From positions 1 to 64,000 of the forward strand of contig SEAD01000001.1 in the NCBI GenBank assembly GCA_004173355.1: a DNA stretch of 64,000 nt. The letters run 5' to 3'. This DNA comes from Chitinophagaceae bacterium (lineage in GTDB: Bacteria > Bacteroidota > Bacteroidia > Chitinophagales > Chitinophagaceae). Below the pieces are notes generated by a model. That model was not told the origin of the DNA. It was given only the letters and a program-made list of their open reading frames with translations, and did not search any database. This document shows positions 19,315 to 28,776 of this stretch, one piece after another. Positions within the stretch are counted from its first letter, which is position 1; every line of letters begins with the position of its first letter. The position numbers and the translations under genes were made by a program.

Positions 19315-20547
19315 ATGCCTGCCGATATAAAATGTCCGAACTGTGGCCATGAATTTGAACCCAACGATGTGATCCGGGAAGAGGTGCAGCGCGAGCTGCG
19401 ATCGAAAGCTGCCGAATGGCAGAAACAGAAAACCGCTGAATTCCAGCAGGAACTCCAGAAAAAAGACCAGGAACACCAGGTACAGCTACAGGCTGAAAAA
19501 GGCCGGCTGCAACAGCAACTGGAAGCCAACCTGCGCCGGTCGATTACCGCCGACTACGAAGTACAGGTCAAAACGCTTCAGGAGAATAATCGGGAAAATG
19601 AGGAAAAACTGAAGCTTTCGAGGCAAAAAGAGCTCGAATTCCTGCGAAAAGAGGGCGAATTGAAGAATAAAGAGGCTGAATTGGAAATCACGATCCAGCA
19701 GAAACTGCAGTCGGAACGCGAGAAATTATCCGAAGACCTCCGCAAGCTGGAAGAGCAGAAATCAGCCGCCCGCGAGGGCGAATACCAGCTCCGGATGCGC
19801 GAGCTGGAAAAACAACTCGATGACCAGAAAAAGCTGGCCGAGGAAATGCGGCGCAAGGCAGAACAGGGATCGATGCAGTTGCAGGGGGAAGTCCAGGAAA
19901 TTGCACTCGAGGAAATGTTGCGGTCAGCCTTCCCTTTTGACCTGATCGGCGAAGTGGGTAAAGGCGTGCGCGGGGCCGACTGTATCCAGACCGTCCGCAA
20001 CAAATCCGGGCAGGAATGCGGCAAGATCATTTACGAAAGCAAACGGACCGAAAATTTCGGGGGCGACTGGATCGAGAAACTCAAGTCCGATATGCGGAGC
20101 CTCGGCGCGGATGTAGCCATCATCGTGACCAAGACCATGCCCCGCGGTATGGAGCGCTTTGGCGAAAAGGATGGCGTGTGGATCTGCAGTTTTGCCGAAC
20201 TCAAGGCCGTGGCACATATGCTCCGCGATGGAATTATCAAAGTGTCAGGAGCGCTCCGCAACCAGGTCAACAGCGGCGACAAAATGCAGCTGCTCTATAA
20301 TTACCTCACGAGTGGCGAATTTGCCGAACAATGGAACGCCATCCGCGAGGGATTCATGGGCATGCGGATTTCCATCCAGAAGGAACGCGATGCGATGGAA
20401 AAAATGTGGAAATCAAGGGAAAAACAACTCGATAAAGTATTGTTGAACGCGGCCCATGTCCGTGGCTCGATTGAAGGAATTGCAGGTATGGAATCCATTG
20501 ACCTGAACCTCCTGGACGGTCCCGATGAAGACGATATGGCCCACTGA
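19315..20547 (+). CDS. DUF2130-domain protein: zinc ribbon, coiled coil, PD-(D/E)XK-like C-terminal region
   Basis: CPNCGHEFEPNDVI N-terminus, long coiled coil, GADCIQTV...GKIIYESKRT. Confidence 0.85.
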   Translation: MPADIKCPNCGHEFEPNDVIREEVQRELRSKAAEWQKQKTAEFQQELQKKDQEHQVQLQAEKGRLQQQLEANLRRSITADYEVQVKTLQENNRENEEKLKLSRQKELEFLRKEGELKNKEAELEITIQQKLQSEREKLSEDLRKLEEQKSAAREGEYQLRMRELEKQLDDQKKLAEEMRRKAEQGSMQLQGEVQEIALEEMLRSAFPFDLIGEVGKGVRGADCIQTVRNKSGQECGKIIYESKRTENFGGDWIEKLKSDMRSLGADVAIIVTKTMPRGMERFGEKDGVWICSFAELKAVAHMLRDGIIKVSGALRNQVNSGDKMQLLYNYLTSGEFAEQWNAIREGFMGMRISIQKERDAMEKMWKSREKQLDKVLLNAAHVRGSIEGIAGMESIDLNLLDGPDEDDMAH

Positions 20548-20585
20548 TTATCGCGGACATGACTGCCGATGATTATATTTGCCAC

Positions 20586-21716
20586 ATGCAAAAAGTTGGG
20601 ATTCTTGGGGGCGGGCAACTCGGACGGATGCTGCTCCAGGCTGCGGCCAATTACCCCGTCGAAACATTTGTGCTTGAAAACGATGCGGAATGCCCCTCGG
20701 CCCATCTGTGTGACCATTTCACCAAAGGTGATATCCGCAGTTTTGATGCGGTCTATCAATTCGGGAAAGGCCTCGATGCCATCACGATCGAGATCGAAAA
20801 TGTAAATACCGAAGCGCTGGAAAAACTGGAATCGGAAGGCGTAAAAGTGTTCCCGAAACCATCGGTGCTAAAGACTATCCGCAACAAAATCCTCCAGAAA
20901 AAATATTATGCCGACAACTCGATCCCGAGTCCGGCGTACATTGTAACCGACAACCTGGCTGCATTACAGCAGCAGTCGGATTTCCTTCCTGCCGTGCACA
21001 AGATCGGTGAAGGCGGGTATGATGGCAAGGGAGTACAGGTGCTGCGCAAACCCGAGGATATCACCAAGGGGTTTGATGCGCCATCAGTCCTCGAAAAAAT
21101 GGTGGACATCGATAAGGAGATTGCCCAGATGGTGGCCGTCAGCAGCACGGGAGAGATTGCCCTCTATCCTCCTGTGGAAATGTTGTTTGACCATTCCCTG
21201 AACCTGCTTGATTTCCAGTTATGCCCCGCAACCATCAATGAGAAAACACTCTGGAAAGTAGAGGCCATCGCGGTACAGGTTGTAAAGAATTTTAAATCCC
21301 CGGGGATTTTTGCCATTGAACTTTTTGTAGACCGCTCCGGAGCCGTGCTGGTCAATGAAACCGCACCGCGTGTGCATAACAGCGGGCATCATACCATCGA
21401 AGCCCATTTCAGTTCACAGTTTGACATGTTATGGCGGATCATCCTTGGTTTCCCCCTGGGCAACACGGACGCGATCCTCCCATCGGTTATGGTAAACGTG
21501 ATCGGTGCTGAAGGTTACAGCGGCAAAGTAAAGTACGAGGGTCTGGAAGAAGTACTGGGCATCGACAACGCCTTTGTACACCTGTATGGGAAAAAAGCCA
21601 CCAAGCCTGGTCGTAAAATGGGTCATGTGACCGTCTTAAGTAAAGAAAAACAGGAATTGATCCACCAGGCCAACAAGATTAAGTCCCTGTTAAGCGTCCA
21701 ATCCACTTCCGATTAA
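20586..21716 (+). CDS. purK: 5-(carboxyamino)imidazole ribonucleotide synthase
   Basis: MQKVGILGGGQLGRMLLQAA, ATP-grasp motifs, EGGYDGKGVQ, NETAPRVHNSGHHTIEA; start set at 20586. Confidence 0.96.
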   Translation: MQKVGILGGGQLGRMLLQAAANYPVETFVLENDAECPSAHLCDHFTKGDIRSFDAVYQFGKGLDAITIEIENVNTEALEKLESEGVKVFPKPSVLKTIRNKILQKKYYADNSIPSPAYIVTDNLAALQQQSDFLPAVHKIGEGGYDGKGVQVLRKPEDITKGFDAPSVLEKMVDIDKEIAQMVAVSSTGEIALYPPVEMLFDHSLNLLDFQLCPATINEKTLWKVEAIAVQVVKNFKSPGIFAIELFVDRSGAVLVNETAPRVHNSGHHTIEAHFSSQFDMLWRIILGFPLGNTDAILPSVMVNVIGAEGYSGKVKYEGLEEVLGIDNAFVHLYGKKATKPGRKMGHVTVLSKEKQELIHQANKIKSLLSVQSTSD

Positions 21717-21726
21717 ATAAACAATT

Positions 21727-22809
21727 GTGAAAACAGTAGCTTCCACCGGTTCACTTGCCATTCTCCTGACCCTTACCACCTTAACCGCCTGTGGCGACAA
21801 AAAAGACAAAAATGCGGCCGCCCCTGCCCCGAAAGCAGCTGCCGCCGCGGTCAAAGTAGACGGTTTCCTTGTCACCACCCAGGCATTTGCCGAAAATATA
21901 GAAGTGCCCGGCTCGGTCATTGCCAATGAAACGACCGTGATCAACCCCGAGATATCAGGCAGGCTGACCTACCTCAATGTGGCCGAAGGCCGCACCGTGG
22001 CAAAGGGAACACTGCTGGCCAAACTCTATGACGCGGACCTCCAGGCACAGCTTAAAAAACTGGAGGTACAGCTCAAGATTGCACAGACCAACGAAGGCCG
22101 CTCGGCCCAGCTGCTGAAAATTGAAGGGATCAGCAAGGCGGATTATGATGCAAGCCTTCTCAATGTAAATACGATCAAAGCCGATATGGAGATCGTACGC
22201 ACGGGTATAGTACGGACGGAGATCCGCGCCCCGTTCAGCGGTAAACTGGGTTTAAAAAATATCAGCCCAGGTGCATATGTAACCCCCAGTACCATCATTG
22301 CCGTGATCAACCAGGTGGGACAGCTGAAACTCGATTTCACCGTACCTGAAAAATATTCCGCGCAGATGAAGAACGGCAAGGTTGTACACTTCTCTTATGA
22401 AGGGTCGGATAAACTTTATACCGCAAAAATCAGTGCCACTGAGTCTTCTGTCACAGAAGCAACGAGGAGCCTGATGGTGCGCAGCCTGATCCAGGACAGC
22501 GACGAACGCCTGGTACCCGGCACATTTGCCAAAGTGCGGCTGAGCTTTGATCCTGATCCCAATGCTATCCTGATCCCTACGCAGGCCATCGTGCCACAGG
22601 CAAGGGGTAAAAAAATAGTATTGTACAAGTCAGGTATCGCAAAATTTGTGGATGTAACGACCAGTTCCCGTGACTCTGCCCGCGTGCAGGTGATTGAAGG
22701 GCTCAAGGCCGGAGATACCATCGTGACCACCGGCCTGCTGAGCGTCCGGCCCGATTCAAAAATCCAGCTGAACAAGGTGGTCAACACCGACAGCACCGGA
22801 AAAAAATAA
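21727..22809 (+). CDS. RND efflux periplasmic adaptor (MFP)
   Basis: Lipoprotein signal, biotinyl-lipoyl/HlyD fold motifs, GTG start. Confidence 0.93.
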   Translation: MKTVASTGSLAILLTLTTLTACGDKKDKNAAAPAPKAAAAAVKVDGFLVTTQAFAENIEVPGSVIANETTVINPEISGRLTYLNVAEGRTVAKGTLLAKLYDADLQAQLKKLEVQLKIAQTNEGRSAQLLKIEGISKADYDASLLNVNTIKADMEIVRTGIVRTEIRAPFSGKLGLKNISPGAYVTPSTIIAVINQVGQLKLDFTVPEKYSAQMKNGKVVHFSYEGSDKLYTAKISATESSVTEATRSLMVRSLIQDSDERLVPGTFAKVRLSFDPDPNAILIPTQAIVPQARGKKIVLYKSGIAKFVDVTTSSRDSARVQVIEGLKAGDTIVTTGLLSVRPDSKIQLNKVVNTDSTGKK

Positions 22810-22837
22810 TCTTAATGCGACGCCATAAATCCAGCGT

Positions 22838-25800
22838 ATGAACATTTCCGAGTTAAGTTTAAGGAGACCAATCCTGGCGATCGTGATGAATATCATCATC
22901 GTTGTTTTCGGGATCATCGGATTCAAGTTTCTCGGGATCCGCGATTACCCCGCGATTGACCCGCCCAATATCAGTGTACGTACCTCGTATGCCGGTGCAA
23001 ATGCAGATATCATCGAGACCCAGATCACCGAACCGCTGGAGAAGTCGATCAACGGTGTGGCAGGTATCAAAAACATGACATCTTCTTCCAGTAATGGAAC
23101 CAGTAATATCAATGTGGAGTTTGACCTGGGTATCGATCTCGAGGCTGCGGCCAACGATGTGCGCGACAAGGTATCGCAGGCACAGCGTTCATTGCCCCCG
23201 GACCTCGAAGCACCACCCGTGGTGTCAAAAGCAGACGCCAGCTCGGATGCGATCCTGAGCATGACTGTGCAGAGCAGCACGCGCAATCCACTCGAGATTA
23301 CGGAATATGCCAACAACGTGCTGGTGGAAAAACTCCAGACCATACCCGGTGTCAGTGGCATCCAGATCTGGGGCGAAAAACGGTATGCCATGCGGATCTG
23401 GATTGATCCGGCGAAACTCATCAGTTTTAGTCTCACCGCAGGTGATGTGGCGGCGGCCCTGACCCGCGAAAACGTGGAACTCCCTTCCGGTAAAATTACA
23501 GGCAATGCAACGGAACTTACAGTCCGTACATTCGGCCGGCTGAATACCGAAGACGAATTTGAAAATGTAATTATCAAAAATGTAAACGGTGCAGATGTAA
23601 AGATCAGGGACATTGGTGAAGCGGTACTTGGACCGGAGAATGAAGAAACCGCACTTCGCGAAAGCGGAATCCCGATGATCGCACTGGCGCTGGTACCGCA
23701 ACCCGGATCCAATTACGTATCTATCTCGGATGAATTTTACAAACGTCTCGACCAGATCAAAAAAGACGTTCCCGATGATATCAAAATCAATATCGCACTT
23801 GACCAGACGAGGTTCATCAAGAAGTCGATTTCCGAAGTTGAGGAGACGCTGATCATTTCGTTTATCCTTGTTGTAATTATCATTTACCTCTTTTTCCGCG
23901 ACTGGCTGATTGCTGTGCGGCCACTGATCGATATTCCCGTGTCACTGATCGGTGCTTTCTTTATCATGTACGTAATGGGTTTTACCATCAACGTACTTTC
24001 GTTACTCGCTATCGTACTTGCAACTGGTCTTGTGGTGGATGATGGTATTGTGGTGACGGAAAACATTTACAAGAAGATGGAACGCGGTATGGATAAATAC
24101 TCCGCGGCACTTCATGGATCCAAAGAAATTTACTTTGCGGTGATCGCGACCTCCATCACCCTTGCGGTGGTATTCCTGCCGATCATCTTCCTGCAGGGTT
24201 TCGTGGGTAGCCTGTTCCGTGAATTCGGGATGGTGGTTGCCGGTGCTGTACTGATCAGCGCCTTCGTTTCACTGACCCTCACCCCGGTGCTTAACGTTTT
24301 GCTTACCAAAAAAGGTGTTCATAAACACGGATGGTTCTACCGCAAAACCGAACCATTTTTCCGAGGTATGGAAAATGGTTACCAGCGCGCCCTGACAGCA
24401 TTTATGAAAGTCCGCTGGATTTCATTTGTTGTGATCGGTGCCTGCGGGATCCTGATATATTTTATCGGAGGCGGACTTCAATCCGAACTGGCACCCATGG
24501 AAGACCGCAGCCAGTTCAGGCTCCAGCTTTCAGCTCCTGAAGGGACCTCATTTGATGCCATGGACGAGTATGTGGATGACCTGACCACTTTCATGGTGGA
24601 TTCCGTGCCGGAAAAACAGATTGTGCTGTCGATTACTTCCCCTGGTTTCAGTGGCGGTAACGTCAACAATGGCACAGTGCGGGTTACCCTGAACGAGCCA
24701 AACGAACGCCAACGCTCGCAGGAAGAAATTGTGAACATGGTGAACCGCAACCTCGGGAAGTATAATGCCGGTCGCGCCTTTGCCATCCAGGAACAGACCA
24801 TCCAGGTAAACCGCCGCGGCGGACAGCCTATCCAGTTTGTGATCCAGAATAATAACTTCGAAAAACTGACCGCTGTCATCCAGCCATTCCTCGATGAAGC
24901 CAATAAAAGTGATGTACTCCAGCAGGTGGATGTGGACCTGAAGTTTAATAAACCCGAACTGCGGATCGTGATCGACCGGCTGAAGGCAAGTGAACTCGGT
25001 GTCAGTGTGAGTGCGATTTCCGAAACGCTGCAGCTGGCCTACAGCAACCGCCGTCTTGGATATTTCACCAAGGATGGCAAACAATACCAGGTAATGGGAC
25101 AGGTGGCACGCAGTGACCGCGATGACCCGAATGACCTGAAGACCCTGTTTGTCCGCAACAACCGGGATGAAATGATCAGCCTCGACAACCTGGTACTGGC
25201 CGAGGAATCCAATACCCCTCCCACTATCTATCACTTCAACCGGTATAAATCGGCAACGATCAGCGCAGGGCTTAAACCCGGGAAAACCGTAGGTGATGGC
25301 ATTGAGGAAATGAACCGGATCTCGGCCAAACTGATGGACGAGACATTCTCCACTGCGCTGTCTGGTTCATCCCGTGATTTCCAGGAAAGCAGCAGCAATA
25401 CCAGTTTTGCTTTCCTGCTCGCACTCGGGCTGATCTTCCTGATCCTGGCTGCCCAGTTTGAAAGCTTTATCGATCCGCTGATCATCATGATCACCGTGCC
25501 GCTGGCTATTGCCGGTGCGGTGCTTACACTCTGGCTCTTTGGGCATACACTGAATATCTTTTCGCAGATCGGTATGATTATGCTGATCGGGCTGGTGACC
25601 AAAAACGGGATCCTGATCGTGGAGTTTGCCAACCAGAACCGTAAACTGGGTATGGAAAAAAATGAAGCCGCGATCTATTCAGCGACCCAGCGACTACGCC
25701 CGATCCTGATGACCAGTCTCGCCATGGCGCTTGGCGCATTGCCTCTCGCACTTTCACTTGGCGCGGCCGCCACCAGCCGGATTCCGCTGGGTGTGGTGAT

Positions 25801-26005
25801 TGTCGGCGGGATTATGTTCTCCCTGTTGCTTACACTTTTTGTTTTACCCGCGATGTATTCCTATATGTCCGGCAAAAAGAAAGTGAATAAAATGGACGAG
25901 CTCTTCCCGGAAAAAGCCGATGATTATGGTGAGGCCGAACTGAAGGCGCTCGAGCAGCAGGCCCACATGGATGAACCCGATACAAAACCAGTCAACGATA
26001 AATAA
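22838..26005 (+). CDS. RND efflux transporter permease (AcrB/MexB family)
   Basis: 1055 aa; NISELSLRRPILAIVMNIIIVVFG, GLVVDDGIVVTENIYK, GLVTKNGILIVEFANQ. Confidence 0.97.
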   Translation: MNISELSLRRPILAIVMNIIIVVFGIIGFKFLGIRDYPAIDPPNISVRTSYAGANADIIETQITEPLEKSINGVAGIKNMTSSSSNGTSNINVEFDLGIDLEAAANDVRDKVSQAQRSLPPDLEAPPVVSKADASSDAILSMTVQSSTRNPLEITEYANNVLVEKLQTIPGVSGIQIWGEKRYAMRIWIDPAKLISFSLTAGDVAAALTRENVELPSGKITGNATELTVRTFGRLNTEDEFENVIIKNVNGADVKIRDIGEAVLGPENEETALRESGIPMIALALVPQPGSNYVSISDEFYKRLDQIKKDVPDDIKINIALDQTRFIKKSISEVEETLIISFILVVIIIYLFFRDWLIAVRPLIDIPVSLIGAFFIMYVMGFTINVLSLLAIVLATGLVVDDGIVVTENIYKKMERGMDKYSAALHGSKEIYFAVIATSITLAVVFLPIIFLQGFVGSLFREFGMVVAGAVLISAFVSLTLTPVLNVLLTKKGVHKHGWFYRKTEPFFRGMENGYQRALTAFMKVRWISFVVIGACGILIYFIGGGLQSELAPMEDRSQFRLQLSAPEGTSFDAMDEYVDDLTTFMVDSVPEKQIVLSITSPGFSGGNVNNGTVRVTLNEPNERQRSQEEIVNMVNRNLGKYNAGRAFAIQEQTIQVNRRGGQPIQFVIQNNNFEKLTAVIQPFLDEANKSDVLQQVDVDLKFNKPELRIVIDRLKASELGVSVSAISETLQLAYSNRRLGYFTKDGKQYQVMGQVARSDRDDPNDLKTLFVRNNRDEMISLDNLVLAEESNTPPTIYHFNRYKSATISAGLKPGKTVGDGIEEMNRISAKLMDETFSTALSGSSRDFQESSSNTSFAFLLALGLIFLILAAQFESFIDPLIIMITVPLAIAGAVLTLWLFGHTLNIFSQIGMIMLIGLVTKNGILIVEFANQNRKLGMEKNEAAIYSATQRLRPILMTSLAMALGALPLALSLGAAATSRIPLGVVIVGGIMFSLLLTLFVLPAMYSYMSGKKKVNKMDELFPEKADDYGEAELKALEQQAHMDEPDTKPVNDK

Positions 26006-27342
26006 TGAAAAGGTTTGCCCTGATACTGGTCAGCAGTATAATAGTCAGCACCGTTGCAGTTGCACAGGACACGCGGATGCTGACGGTCGAAGAAGCGATT
26101 GCCACTGCATTGCGGACCAACTACGATATCGCGCTTTCGAAAAATGATTCGATGGTGGCCGCAATCGATTACCTGTACCGCAATGCAGCTTTCCTGCCAA
26201 CGATCAATGGCGAAGCAAATGATATCTGGAACCGGAATAACCAGCGCCTGCGTTTTGTAAAACGCGTGGGTGGTGGTGATAGTCTTGTCAACCGGGATGC
26301 GGTACGGACCCACAACCTCAACTACTCGGCAAACCTGCAATGGACGCTGTTTGACGGATTACGCATGTTTGCCACACGCAAAAAGGCAGAGGAGTTTTTA
26401 ACCCTTGGTTCACTTACCGTGAAGAACCAGGTAATCAATACCGTTGCCGATGTGATTACTACTTATTACGATGTGGTCAGGCAAAAACAACAGCTGCGGG
26501 CAGTAGACGAACAGATAGTGCTGAATGAAGAGCGCGTGCGGCTGGCGCAATACAAACTTGATATCGGTACCGGAGCCAAACCCGACCTGCTGCAGAGCAA
26601 GGTGGATTTGAATGCGCAGAAGTCGTTGCGGCTGCAGCAGCTGGCGTTGATCGAACAGCTGAAGGACCAACTCAACCAGGTGATGAACCTGCCCGCCAGG
26701 AGCAGGTTTGAAGTCGCGGACTCGATCCCCCTTAACCAGGGTATCGCGCTCGCGGATATTTCCGAAGGCATTGCGGACAGTAACCCTACCCTGCTGATCG
26801 CACAGAAGAATGTTGACATAGCGCGACTGACTTTGAAAGAACGTAAAGCGGACCGATGGCCGGTGGTGCGTTTCAACTCAGCTTATAATTTTACCCAGAA
26901 TGACAACAGTGTGGCGGTAAATATCAACCAGCCGATATTCAACTCCAACCGGGGGTTCAATTATGGCCTGTCTGCCACCATCCCGATCTTTAACCAATTC
27001 ACCGTGCGAAGGCTGATCCGCCAGGGCGAACTGGATATCCGCTACCAGCAACTGGTGCTGGACAACCAGCGTACGCTGGTTAACCTTTCCGTACTCAATG
27101 CCTACACCAGTTATGAACAGCAGAAACAGGCATTGGCACTGGAAGAAGAGAACATCAAACTGGCTAGGGAAAACGTGGACATTGTATTCCAGGTCTACAA
27201 ACTCGGCGCCGCCACACTGGTGCAGTTGCGCGAGGCCCAGTCCAGTCTGGAAGATGCCAACAACCGACTCATTGCCGCCCGTTATTCCACCAAACTTGCC
27301 GAGACCGAACTCATCCGTCTGAAGGGCGATATGGTGAAATAA
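26005..27342 (+). CDS. TolC-family outer membrane efflux protein
   Basis: Signal peptide, duplicated OEP coiled-coil; TAATG stop/start overlap with the RND gene. Confidence 0.95.
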   Translation: MKRFALILVSSIIVSTVAVAQDTRMLTVEEAIATALRTNYDIALSKNDSMVAAIDYLYRNAAFLPTINGEANDIWNRNNQRLRFVKRVGGGDSLVNRDAVRTHNLNYSANLQWTLFDGLRMFATRKKAEEFLTLGSLTVKNQVINTVADVITTYYDVVRQKQQLRAVDEQIVLNEERVRLAQYKLDIGTGAKPDLLQSKVDLNAQKSLRLQQLALIEQLKDQLNQVMNLPARSRFEVADSIPLNQGIALADISEGIADSNPTLLIAQKNVDIARLTLKERKADRWPVVRFNSAYNFTQNDNSVAVNINQPIFNSNRGFNYGLSATIPIFNQFTVRRLIRQGELDIRYQQLVLDNQRTLVNLSVLNAYTSYEQQKQALALEEENIKLARENVDIVFQVYKLGAATLVQLREAQSSLEDANNRLIAARYSTKLAETELIRLKGDMVK

Positions 27343-27418
27343 ACCGTTCGGGAGTCTGGCATAAATACTGCAACTTCGTGGCTGCACTGAATTTCCATTT
27401 TCAAAAGCCTTCAGATAC

Positions 27419-27934
27419 ATGAAACCAGTAGTTGGAATTATCATGGGAAGCGACAGCGACCTCAGCGTAATGCAGGCCGCCGCAGACATCCTCAAAGAAT
27501 TCGGGATCCATTTTGAACTGACCGTTGTGTCAGCACACCGCACTCCCCTGCGGATGGTTGAATATGCACAGAAAGCCGCTGACCGCGGGCTGAAAGTGAT
27601 CATTGCCGGTGCAGGTGGCGCAGCCCATTTACCGGGTATGGTAGCCTCACTGACTATCTTGCCGGTGATAGGAGTACCCGTTAAATCCTCCAACTCGATC
27701 GACGGATGGGATTCGGTATTGTCAATCCTCCAGATGCCAAACGGGGTACCCGTTGCCACTGTGGCACTCAATGCCGCAAAGAATGCAGGTATACTTGCTG
27801 CACAGATCGTAGGCACTGCTGATAAAACCGTTGCGGAGGCACTCGCCCAGTACAAACATACCATGAACAAGGAAGTGATCGAAAAAGCCGGGCGGCTGAA
27901 GACCAGCGGATGGGCAAATGATTTTGACCAGTAA
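27419..27934 (+). CDS. purE: N5-carboxyaminoimidazole ribonucleotide mutase
   Basis: [39 protein letters not shown]. Confidence 0.97.
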   Translation: MKPVVGIIMGSDSDLSVMQAAADILKEFGIHFELTVVSAHRTPLRMVEYAQKAADRGLKVIIAGAGGAAHLPGMVASLTILPVIGVPVKSSNSIDGWDSVLSILQMPNGVPVATVALNAAKNAGILAAQIVGTADKTVAEALAQYKHTMNKEVIEKAGRLKTSGWANDFDQ

Positions 27935-27962
27935 TATCCGGTCCTGCCACGTAAATTTGAAA

Positions 27963-28736
27963 ATGCTCCTCCGGTATCTCGTCCTGTTGTTGCTGGTTCC
28001 CCTTGCTGGCTGTGGCCAGTCACCCCGTCCGGGTACAAAAGTCAAATGGTTCATTCTTGGTGAGGATAGTATTTCAGTGAGCCTTACCAGCTATGGTGCG
28101 GGCAAGGGGCCGGTGTATGTGCATCTCCATGACGATGAAACCACCGCCCTTGATGCAGCCCTGCCCATACTGCGGACCAATGGAGGGTTGCTGCTGAAGA
28201 TCCACAACAACGGTGAGCGGAATATCCGGTTTACGCTCGACAGCGCGGAATATGAATTTGACCCGAACCGGATGTTTTCCCGGGAAGGCATCACCCATAG
28301 CCTGGTCCGGCACAAACGGATCAGCAACAAGTCCATTGCAGCAATCGAAGATTTCGCACGGGCATTCCTGGAGATGCTGCCTTCTTCCCCAACCATGCTG
28401 GTGGCGCTTCACAACAACCGCAACGGGAGCCTGTCCGTGAAAACTTACATGGGTGAAGGCGAGGAAGCTGCTGATGCGGCAGATGTAAGTGTGGTGAAAA
28501 AAGCCGACCCCGATGATTTTATGCTCACTACTGAGCGCGGCTTGTTTGACCATTTCCGTTCACGGTTTAACATCGTGCTGCAGTCTTCCGGCCGCCTTAC
28601 CCAGGACGGTTCACTGAGTGTGTACTGTGGTGAAAAAGGTATTCCTTACCTGAATTGCGAAACAGAGCATGGGCATAAAGTGCAGTTTGAAAATATGCTC
28701 GTTGAACTCCAGCATTATCTGCGTCGGGATAAGTAA
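27963..28736 (+). CDS. Lipoprotein of unknown function with metallohydrolase-like motifs
   Basis: MLLRYLVLLLLVPLAGCGQS lipobox; HLHDDETTA, LVALHNN, NCETEHGH. Confidence 0.65.
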   Translation: MLLRYLVLLLLVPLAGCGQSPRPGTKVKWFILGEDSISVSLTSYGAGKGPVYVHLHDDETTALDAALPILRTNGGLLLKIHNNGERNIRFTLDSAEYEFDPNRMFSREGITHSLVRHKRISNKSIAAIEDFARAFLEMLPSSPTMLVALHNNRNGSLSVKTYMGEGEEAADAADVSVVKKADPDDFMLTTERGLFDHFRSRFNIVLQSSGRLTQDGSLSVYCGEKGIPYLNCETEHGHKVQFENMLVELQHYLRRDK

Positions 28737-28776
28737 TTACCGGGAAAGAACCAGCCGTACACTGACCGGAACAGTT

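Noticed and set aside
22945-23712. 255-aa minus-strand ORF
   Set aside because: Antisense to the RND permease
26878-28038. 386-aa minus-strand ORF
   Set aside because: Antisense to tolC and purE, both strongly supported by motifs
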